A DNA stretch of 64,000 bases from contig JBBHKE010000597.1 of NCBI GenBank assembly GCA_037447655.1, positions 1 to 64,000 on the forward strand. Direction: 5' to 3'. The DNA comes from Zygnema cylindricum (Eukaryota; Streptophyta; Zygnematophyceae; Zygnematales; Zygnemataceae). Positions 43,962-51,903 of this stretch are shown here, one piece after another; the first letter of the stretch is position 1; the number at the start of each line of letters is the position of its first letter. The translations under genes and the position numbers were made by a program. The notes beneath the pieces are model-generated. The model made no database searches, was not told the DNA's origin, and saw only the letters and a program-made list of their open reading frames with translations.

Positions 43962-44755
43962 CCTAGTTGTTCAATACGCACGTTTTTTTCCTTTTTTCCA
44001 GTTTCAACGTATTGTATGTGACTTTTCAAAAAATCGCAAAAAACCGTTGACTGTAAACTGAAACTGAGATTTTACGGCGACCTATTGACAAATTACGGTA
44101 ACTATTAAAGATTTTACGGGAACTGTACGTTAGTCGATGAAAAAGATTCGATTCACGTAACCGTACTTTCTGTTCAGTAAACTGAATAGGATGTTCACGG
44201 ATATGTACCGAATTTTATCGTCACGTCTACGAACATTTCCAAAAAGAGGCGTTGCGGCGTCACACTAAATTACGGTAACTGTTAAAAATTTTACGGGAAC
44301 TGTACGTTAGTTGACGAAAAAGATTCGATGCACGTAACTGTACTTTCTGTTCAGTAAACTGAACAGGATGTACACGGATATGTAAGGAAATTTATCGTCA
44401 CGTCTACGGACATTTCCAAAAAGAGGAGTTGCGGCGTCACACTATTTGAGCGCCGTTAGTTCAATATGTGTATAATTTTGGTCTGACAAATAATTGGGCG
44501 TTTCGCAGGAGTTGAATGTTCCGATGAATGCGTAAAGTGTGACATTAATTTGAATATGTGATATTTTTTACCGGTCATTTGACGCAAAATGTACAAACTA
44601 CCGTACATGCTGAATTCAATTTTTTTATCATGTAAGGATTTGTACGGACAAAAATTCATTAACTTTTTTTACGATTTTTTCAAATCGACCTCTCCAGTTT
44701 CTAAGTATTGTACTTGCGTTCGAATCGTGCGTAGAATACGTTTTGAACAAATATG
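43962..44755. mobile_element. Non-autonomous hAT-type element, copy 3 (nested)
   Basis: Ends CCTAGTTGTTCAATACG and the inverse of CATATTTGTTCAAAACG. It is inserted into the central block of copy D: the host word 'gctattttgtaaac' of other copies is split, leaving 'ctatttt' on the left and 'atatttt' on the right as an imperfect target duplication. The interior holds a ~170-bp tandem duplication ('cgggaactgtacgttag' twice). Confidence 0.75.
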
Positions 44756-45635
44756 ATATTTTGTAAACGCCATCAACTGTCGCGAGTTTGGTAGTCGTCT
44801 ACAACCGTCACAGATTACACCCACGTCTACATCCGTCATTATTTAGAGTAACTATTTCATTTCTTTACATATGAATGCTCTAAAATTAGTACGGAGAATC
44901 TTCGCGAAAAACAAAGTTACAAGAAAAGTTTCGGTTATATGCGAAAGTACCCTTGATGTCAACATTTTTTCGCCAAATGTCAGCCTATCATTCCATCGGC
45001 ACAATCAACAAAATAAAGTCAGCCAAGACACTACCGTACAGTACACTTCTGTTCCGCATTTGGCTGGTCAACTCCAATTAGCCGGCAAACGTGAAAGAGC
45101 CGGCCAACTGTAAATAGCCGGCCACCGACAAATGTTTTCCCGAAACACGCCGTCGGTTAAAAGTCAAAATTCCATCATGGGTTGAAAGTCATAAATGTTT
45201 TAGAAACTAAGGTGGAAGCCGTGATTTACAATCTGAGAGAAACCGTGTCTTTGACAAACCACGGTTTTAGAATTCAACAGAAACCGTGTTCTAAGAATAA
45301 GAAGTGGTTTTCTTTCAAAGCACGAGTGCTAGTTACAAATAGCTTCTATTTCCGAAGCTTGGCATCCTTATCCGTTTATCTTTTACTTTTAATTTCAGTC
45401 AAACTAAGGGCGAATATACTTTTATTTTGTCCATTTCTTGGGTTAAAGTTAAGAGCCTAAGTGTAATCAAATCCTTTCAGTATTTAGGGTTGACTCTAAT
45501 CTCATCGTAGAAACCCAAAAGATCAAGACTGATTTTCTTTTACAACAAATCATAAATCCAAATTGTTTCCAGTCCGTAATTCAATTTTCCTATTTGCTCT
45601 TTTCCTTAGAATTTCCCACATCAAAATTATTCAAA
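44756..45635. repeat. Right flank of DNA-element family, copy D
   Basis: Close match to 1520-3270 in its second half (2470-3270). It is the inverted counterpart of 42096-42480. Confidence 0.6.
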
Positions 45636-45746
45636 ATGTCTTATCAACAACAGTCAGCCGCGCCAACAAAATTTGAGTTTACTTCCGAAGAAAAAGTGAT
45701 TATTATTAAGGATTCTTCTGCGCGGATATGTATGTCCGGATCTTAA
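45636..45746 (+). CDS. Short conserved element ORF (MS..PTxFEF family), copy D
   Basis: 36 codons beginning MSYQQQSAAPTKFEFTSEEK and ending at TAA, the same length as copy A (3279-3389). Downstream 45770-45890 keeps the GLKTNNENLHSRE reading before the LTR palindrome cuts it. Confidence 0.5.
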   Translation: MSYQQQSAAPTKFEFTSEEKVIIIKDSSARICMSGS

Positions 45747-45895
45747 GAAAACTATCTTTAAAATTTTGATTTTTGCGGATTGAAAACTAATAATGAGAAT
45801 CTCCATTCACGAGAATACAAATCTAGTCTTTGATATTTTAAATTAACTCTTGTGGCATTTAGTTTGACTGCCACTGACAAATTTGCCCATCTTTT

Positions 45896-46479
45896 TGTTG
45901 GGTTGGGTCCAGCACACGGGCCTGTGGCCTCAAGCCGATGTAGCAATAACTCAACCATACACCACAAAGGTGTCCTATTTAGCAAGTCACAAAGGTAGAT
46001 AGGAGATGGGAGAGGGAATAGATAGAAAGATAGGATGGTAGGCAGGTTTAGAACAGCTTGTAGAATTCCATTAATAGAAATAGCAATGTACAAATGTCCA
46101 AATGACTTTCTATCTAATAAAGCTGTATTTGTCCTCCTAAGTTCCTAAATCATCTACCTCTATGAACAATGGTTCCTCTAATGATTATAATGGTTAGAGG
46201 AACCATTGTTCATAGAGGTAGATGATTTAGGAACTTAGGAGGACAATTACAGCTTTATTAGATAGAAAGTCCTTTGGACATTTGTACATTGCTATTTCTA
46301 TTAATGGAATTCTACAAGCTGTTCTAAACCTGCCTACCATCCTATCTCTCTATCTATTCCCTCTCCCATCTCCTATCTACCTTTGTGACTTGCTAAATAG
46401 GACACCTTTGTGGTGTATGGTTGAGTTATTGCTACATCGGCTTGAGGCCACAGGCCCGTGTGCTAGACCCAACCCAACA
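45896..46479. repeat. 584-bp palindrome made of two inverted LTR copies
   Basis: The left arm starts TGTTGGGTTGGGTC; the right arm ends with its inverse, GACCCAACCCAACA. The centre is a 12-nt loop at 46182-46193 (TGATTATAATGG), exactly equidistant from both ends. Arms differ by few substitutions. The right arm is the 5' LTR of the element that follows; the left arm is an extra inverted copy. Confidence 0.9.
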
Positions 46480-46496
46480 GGTTATGGGCCCACCAC
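46480..46496 (+). promoter_or_regulatory. Primer-binding site, 17-nt match to half of initiator tRNA-Met
   Basis: GGTTATGGGCCCACCAC is the exact complement of GTGGTGGGCCCATAACC, the anticodon-arm segment of plant initiator tRNA-Met as I know it. It abuts the LTR end. Confidence 0.85.
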
Positions 46497-46645
46497 TGGG
46501 TGCCCTTAGCACGTTCAAAGTAAAAGATATCGAGTTGAGGAGTTGCAAGGCCAGAGCGGCCTGTGATGAGAGGAGTCCGAGAGTCGAGCTCACGAAGACA
46601 GCACGACTGATTCCTGCAAATGTTGCATCGGCAACAAAGAGAACA

Positions 46646-48706
46646 ATGGATCAGATTGGTTTGAAAGATCCAGGCTTTGAGACAGAAAACATCACATTCT
46701 GTCAAGGGAAGTCTGAAAAGGGCCATGTCACACAGAAGACAAGGCTGCAGGAAATGAAGGACTACAGTCAAGCAACAAATTCATTGTGGTTGCTTGAAAA
46801 GAGTTTGCAAGAGGATAAAGGGAGAGAAAGCTTAAAGACGAACGCTCAACTTACAAGCAGATTTCAGGAGCTCTTCCACAACAAACTCAAGCACATTCCA
46901 TGTCCATCAATCATTTCCTATGGGGCTAGGTTGCCCACTAACCCATTTTCCACACAGAGTCTCCGACAACAACAGTCATCTACTCAGTCTACCACCACAC
47001 TTACCATGTTGGTATGGAAGGAGCTGGCGCCGCGGAGACAGGCTGAGGTGGTTGAGGCAACGTCGACAAGCGAGTCGAACAAAGCCAACGAGTTGCTCCA
47101 CGACAAGAATTTCGACAATTCCGAGTATGCATCTGCAAAGGGACAAGGAGAGATAGTCGGAGTTAGAAGTCGTTTGCCGAGTGACAACCGAGATGCAGAC
47201 CTCTACCGCAATGAAGAGGAGCATCAAGTCATGGTGTGCACAGAGCACATAGAGGAAGGGGTCGAGCAATCTACGCAGAGATGTATCGGCAACGAACGCA
47301 ACAAGGGTATAGATCATGCAACAGAAATCAGAGATGGAACATTTCTTCTCAAACTAACCAAGAGAAATTTTAGAGAGCACAGAGCTGTGTCCACTTTAGG
47401 ACAAACTTACCAAGAGAGTGAGGAGAAGATGGAAAGTCAGGTTGCACAGAGTGAGAAGACCCCCAGCAATGCTGATATCAGAGGTATCCGCAAGAGAGAC
47501 AAACCCCGTCAGATCAGAATGATCACAGGCGATCTGCAAAGAGAAACAAAAGAGTTCAGAATCGCATCAGAAAGATTTCGGCCCAGATCCACATATAGAA
47601 AGGAGAGACAGGCCATGAATAATACGAAACATGATAGAGAAAGCAAAACTGAGCAGCCTTTGCTCAGCAGGAGACATCAACGACTGTCATTGAATGAAGT
47701 TCGTGATGTGCATAGAGATAGTGGGAGGAAAAGAGAGAAGGGGAACGAAATCAGCTCACACGAAAAGAGTTGTTGTCAAGCGACCAAAGAGAGATGGCTT
47801 CACCAAATCGAGGAGCATCAACAAATTCCGCCACCCTCCCCTCCACTTGAGGATTCCCGTACAGAATCCGAAAAATCAGAATCTGCAGACCCGCAACAAC
47901 ACGAGATGCCAATTCAGATCAGTCAATCGTCCGGTAAGCAATTCAAAAATATTAGACTGTCACAAGTAACAAGGGGGCAGAAAACAAAATGGACATCCAA
48001 CGAAGAGAAATCATGGCAAGTTGTAAAAATTGGTAGCAGAAAAGGAAAAAGTTTTAAAACTCAGATGTGCGTCGAAAGTTCAAAGGATTCAAAAACTGAC
48101 ACACAAGAAACCCTCATAAGCGGAAGCGTGGAAACTCACCAAGCATCAAGTGAGAACGAGGTACGCAGAGGCATGAGGAGAAATCAAATCGGAGGTAGCC
48201 ACAAGGTTACAATGATCGGTCACATAAGATCAGCTCAAGATGTCGACCAAGGTAGAGAAGACAACGCCGTCTTTCTGCAAAATAGAAACACATACGTCAC
48301 TCAAACAGTGAAAACAAGTGGTAAAAGAAATTCAGCCGAAAGGGGAAAACATGAAAACAAGTGGAGGATGAAGATCAATGACAAGCAAGAAAGGGGAGAT
48401 ATACTGCAATCTACTCAGAACAGTTCAAACAACAAAGATCTGAGGATCATCAACAATAGTGGGAGCAAGGCTGAAAGGGAACGCTCACCGAAATCATATT
48501 ACCAAATGGAAGAAGCGACGATGGATCTCCTTGTAAGTCAAAACCATCTCCAATCTGAGGAATACCCCAAGGCCCCAACTTATGCCACGAGCGCTCAACT
48601 AACATCCGGAGCACAAGACAAAGTCTCAATCGTGGAGGAGAAAGATCCTGCCACAACCGAGAAAACCGCATTAGAGGAAGAAACAGAACAAGTCTCTTCA
48701 CATTGA
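46646..48706 (+). CDS. Unknown hydrophilic protein, frame 1 of pol-less LTR element
   Basis: From the first in-frame ATG after the primer site (46646) the frame is open for 686 codons. It also stays open upstream through the primer site into the LTR (46421). The product is rich in Glu, Lys, Arg, Ser and Gln, with no long hydrophobic stretch, no zinc knuckle and no D-S-G or YVDD motif. A Pro-rich spot (QIPPPSPPLEDS) is near residue 400. The coding strand is visibly poor in T, which suppresses stop codons, so part of the openness may be compositional. It could be a diverged gag or an unrelated cargo protein. Confidence 0.45.
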   Translation: MDQIGLKDPGFETENITFCQGKSEKGHVTQKTRLQEMKDYSQATNSLWLLEKSLQEDKGRESLKTNAQLTSRFQELFHNKLKHIPCPSIISYGARLPTNPFSTQSLRQQQSSTQSTTTLTMLVWKELAPRRQAEVVEATSTSESNKANELLHDKNFDNSEYASAKGQGEIVGVRSRLPSDNRDADLYRNEEEHQVMVCTEHIEEGVEQSTQRCIGNERNKGIDHATEIRDGTFLLKLTKRNFREHRAVSTLGQTYQESEEKMESQVAQSEKTPSNADIRGIRKRDKPRQIRMITGDLQRETKEFRIASERFRPRSTYRKERQAMNNTKHDRESKTEQPLLSRRHQRLSLNEVRDVHRDSGRKREKGNEISSHEKSCCQATKERWLHQIEEHQQIPPPSPPLEDSRTESEKSESADPQQHEMPIQISQSSGKQFKNIRLSQVTRGQKTKWTSNEEKSWQVVKIGSRKGKSFKTQMCVESSKDSKTDTQETLISGSVETHQASSENEVRRGMRRNQIGGSHKVTMIGHIRSAQDVDQGREDNAVFLQNRNTYVTQTVKTSGKRNSAERGKHENKWRMKINDKQERGDILQSTQNSSNNKDLRIINNSGSKAERERSPKSYYQMEEATMDLLVSQNHLQSEEYPKAPTYATSAQLTSGAQDKVSIVEEKDPATTEKTALEEETEQVSSH

Positions 48707-51003
48707 AATGCAAGGACCAAAAGGGGACGAAAGAAATAGAGGTCACTAGGGTCCAAAACAGAAATGATTCAGACATTATTGGAAAAACTCACAAAAATTG
48801 TGAAAGAGGGACGAATGGAAACTTACCATTCATCCAAGTGAGCGGTCAAAGAATAGGAAGTCGGCCAAGGGCCAAGTCCATCATTAGACCGTCAAAGAAG
48901 GGAAGTCCACTAGTAGAAGGAGCTTCCACCATCACTGCTCAGAAATCTGCAAGTAAGAGAGGAGAAAAGGGGAAATTTTGGCTCAGTCAGAGAGAGGATC
49001 ACAAGGATTATGAAGAGGATCAAGAGGATCAAACATTTAGTAACAGAAACAAAAGTCCAAAAATCCGAAACTCAAAGAAGAGCAAAACCCTAGGAATCCA
49101 CTTAGAGATCTCAGAAGGCGTGGGAAATAACAAGCAGAGAAGGAGTAAGTGTCCGGAAAAGGGAGTGTTTGAAACTCACCAGAAATCGGAGATTTTGAGG
49201 ACAGTGGGAGCACAACGGAAAACGTCCCACACGAGAGACTCCAAATATCCGGATAGATTTAATCCTGCAAAGAGAAGAGGCAGAAGGTCAGCAAGTCAGA
49301 AAACGGAGTTGCCGAAGACGGGAAAGAAAGAGTTAAATCTACTCACTAACACATGGCAATGCAAAGAACTTAAATCTGATTGCAGGATGACAGGTGGAGA
49401 GTTTTGGAGAAGTCCAAAGACAAGTATACATTACCTTGGAGGGACAGATGCCAAAACCGAATATCCACATCAAGGAATTGCGGGAAGTGCCGAAGTTCAA
49501 CCTGCCACACCTCCCATGAAAGTGAACCTGGAAGATAGAGCAAAGGAAAAGGTGATTAGAAAAGAGGAAGTAAGCAATTTTAAAACCCTAAAATCACATT
49601 CCAATCTCCAAATAGAAAACAAAAACAGGAAACACAAAATTTCACAAGGGGAGAAGAGCTCAGACAAAACCAGAGGGGAAATACTCAAGGAAGTAGCTTC
49701 TAAGGGAAGGAGAATAGAAAACAGAAACATTAAGACCTTCCACCATAGAACTGAGGAGAGGAAAGGATCCGTACCTTTTCTGAACAGATCAGGGAGACAT
49801 CAGAATTTCTCTCGGAACAGGAACCCCGAGATTAAGGCCGCAGCGGAAGCCGTGGTTGGGAAGAAGAAAATGAGAATTCCTCCACAGATTAGGGTTTGGA
49901 GGGGAAGCCATGAGGCGAGTTACAAGGAGGAAATCCAAGGAGGACGACCTCGGCAGGGAATTGAACTGCAAGAAAAGGAGAACCTAAGTTTGAACTCCGA
50001 ATGGCAGGCAGCAGATTATGGCAGCCTGAGAGAGATCAGAAAAGGAGACAGGGACTTAGAAGGAAATTCTAGGAAAATTTTCATAGAAGGAAATCTAAAG
50101 GAGAAACGTACTAAAGGACAGGAGCGTCTCCAGATATATAGAGATGACAAGGGTCCAGGTCAAAGTACAACAGGTACATTTTGTGAAAAGCGGCAACGGC
50201 GCAAAGCGACAAAGGCACCGTATATTGGAAATTGCCGAAACAAAATCTACACCGCCAAAATCGAAATCGGACGGCGTAGAAACGAAGTGATATGCGAAGG
50301 AGTACATGTACCTCCTACGACTAATTGTGACGCTACTATTGGTTCGCGACGAAACTTATTCAGCGACGACATCAATCGAACGAAAGTCACAGAATTTCTA
50401 AAGTACAGGTATACGGGCGAGATTAACGTTCCGATTTTTGCAGGATTGTTTGCAGAGGACGAGGCCGCCAGCACCGCAAGTACTTCGAGCGCCAAACGCG
50501 CTACCATTGGTCAAATAAATACGGCCAGCAATTTGAGGACCACAGATGGTCCCCACAGGATTATGTCTCAGAAAAGACAGAAATCTGTACGAGTCAGAAA
50601 TCTTCCTGACTTGAAATCACCACACGTGTACGTGGGAGATGAATACTTACAATATCGGAAGTACAGTTGCGAGAGTGCGACTTCAAAATATCGAGAGAAC
50701 ATCGAGTGGATCGTACCACAAGTATCGCGCCGACCTCGAGTGGGAGTGTTGGTTTTTGCGAGTTCAGGCGATACATTTTGTACTACAGAATCGGGTCAAT
50801 ATATCGGCGTGACGTCACCAGATGACCTGTACGGAATCCGACAGACGATTCCACGAAACATTTACTGTACCAGTGAACCGAAAATCGGTGTGCGGTTGAA
50901 AGCGGCTGAAAGCAGTGGACCAGAGACACGTGGCAGCATTTCATTTGACCACACATCATTAAGCATTCCATTGCACAAAGATATGCAGAGAGGCATACAT
51001 TGA
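48703..51003 (+). CDS. Unknown basic hydrophilic protein, frame 2 of pol-less LTR element
   Basis: 766 codons overlap frame 1 by 4 nt in the -1 frame. The reading begins at a TTG; the first in-frame ATG is only at about residue 227 (MTGGEFW), so if it is translated, a -1 shift or splicing from frame 1 is needed. It is rich in Lys, Arg, Glu, Ser and Asn. The last ~200 residues are more balanced (LFSDDINRTKVTEFLKYRYT, PHVYVGDEYLQYRKYS, RPRVGVLVFASSGDTF) and look more protein-like. No family recognised. It ends directly before the 3' LTR. Confidence 0.4.
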   Translation: MKCKDQKGTKEIEVTRVQNRNDSDIIGKTHKNCERGTNGNLPFIQVSGQRIGSRPRAKSIIRPSKKGSPLVEGASTITAQKSASKRGEKGKFWLSQREDHKDYEEDQEDQTFSNRNKSPKIRNSKKSKTLGIHLEISEGVGNNKQRRSKCPEKGVFETHQKSEILRTVGAQRKTSHTRDSKYPDRFNPAKRRGRRSASQKTELPKTGKKELNLLTNTWQCKELKSDCRMTGGEFWRSPKTSIHYLGGTDAKTEYPHQGIAGSAEVQPATPPMKVNLEDRAKEKVIRKEEVSNFKTLKSHSNLQIENKNRKHKISQGEKSSDKTRGEILKEVASKGRRIENRNIKTFHHRTEERKGSVPFLNRSGRHQNFSRNRNPEIKAAAEAVVGKKKMRIPPQIRVWRGSHEASYKEEIQGGRPRQGIELQEKENLSLNSEWQAADYGSLREIRKGDRDLEGNSRKIFIEGNLKEKRTKGQERLQIYRDDKGPGQSTTGTFCEKRQRRKATKAPYIGNCRNKIYTAKIEIGRRRNEVICEGVHVPPTTNCDATIGSRRNLFSDDINRTKVTEFLKYRYTGEINVPIFAGLFAEDEAASTASTSSAKRATIGQINTASNLRTTDGPHRIMSQKRQKSVRVRNLPDLKSPHVYVGDEYLQYRKYSCESATSKYRENIEWIVPQVSRRPRVGVLVFASSGDTFCTTESGQYIGVTSPDDLYGIRQTIPRNIYCTSEPKIGVRLKAAESSGPETRGSISFDHTSLSIPLHKDMQRGIH

Positions 51004-51039
51004 TAAATAACAGACAGATGCAATAGGAATTCATCTCAA

Positions 51040-51340
51040 ATAACCATTATAATCATCAGAAGAACCATTGTTCATAGAGGTAGAGAATCTAGGAATTTAG
51101 GAGGATAATTACAGCTTTATTAGATAGAAAGTCCTTTGGACATTTGTACATTATTTTTCTATTAATGGAATTCTACAAGCTGTTCTAAACCTGCCTACCA
51201 TCCTGTCTCTCTATCTATTCTCTCTCCCATCTCCTATCTACCTTTGTGACTTGCTAACTAGGACACCTTTGTGGTGTATGGTTGAGTTATTGCTACATTG
51301 GCTTGAGGCCACAGGCCCGTGTGCTGGACCCAACCCAACA
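51040..51340 (+). repeat. 3' LTR of pol-less element
   Basis: Matches 46194-46479 from 'gaaccattgttcatagagg' to CAACCCAACA with a few substitutions. The start also has 'ccattataatcat', which is present in the inverted left arm but not in the 5' LTR, so the true LTR starts slightly upstream. Confidence 0.8.
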
Positions 51341-51903
51341 TAGATATCCAAAATTTGATACACAGAAGCATTGAACCCATTAAAATGGAATTTCTGATTG
51401 GAGAACATATTGTGTTGCTTTTTAAGACAGCTCGAAGCGCAAAGTGACTAGTTACAGGTACAAGAAAAAAATTGCCATGAGAAAGGAAAGCTGTCTTCGA
51501 AACCAAAAGAATCCTAAATGAATTTTGACACAAGTGAAGCTATAACACAACCTAAAAGGATTCATGGTTATACAGCGGATTCCAAAAAAAATCAAGCCAA
51601 ATCACTTCTTAGCCTATACAAAAAACAGTGGCACTAACTTAGGACGCCCGACAAAAAGTTACTTGAATTCAACTTCTGGATATCAAATCCTTGGGACAGT
51701 ACGATCGTCATTGAATTCAATAAAAAATATCAGTTTACTTCAGTAATATGAAAAAATTAAACATTTTTAATCCAATGTACCAGAAATAATGCGATTCTGA
51801 ACTCCCAGTCACCATTCTGGTTAGAGAAACTTGAGATATGCATATGGAACTGAGAACTCAAATTCACTAGTTTGTTTTGCATACTTGCACATATTCAACT
51901 TAC
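51341..51903. other. DNA between LTR element and last recognised LRR exon
   Basis: No clear exon. On the minus strand 51636-51680 reads LNSSNFLSGVLS then a stop, which resembles one more LRR, but a matching acceptor in the right phase was not found. This is where the rest of the receptor should lie. Confidence 0.4.

Larger units (their letters stand above)
46194..51340 (+). mobile_element. Pol-less LTR element with two very long open frames
   Basis: The 5' LTR ends at 46479 (CAACCCAACA). It is followed at once by a 17-nt primer site, then about 4.5 kb of mostly open, T-poor sequence, then a 3' LTR (from about 51040 to 51340) ending with the same CAACCCAACA. The LTR is about 290 bp; its exact left border is unclear because the 5' copy starts in a palindrome. 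No gag, protease, integrase, RT or RNase H motif was recognised. The left flank is DNA-transposon family and the right flank is the LRR-gene side; a target duplication was not found. Confidence 0.75.

Noticed and set aside
46480-46496. Possible tRNA gene because of the tRNA-Met match
   Set aside because: Only the complement of the anticodon arm is present, with no acceptor stem or other arms; its position at the LTR edge marks it as a primer site.
46920-47317. Several other frames inside the pol-less element
   Set aside because: They are shorter shadows of the long frame in the same T-poor sequence, with no domain.
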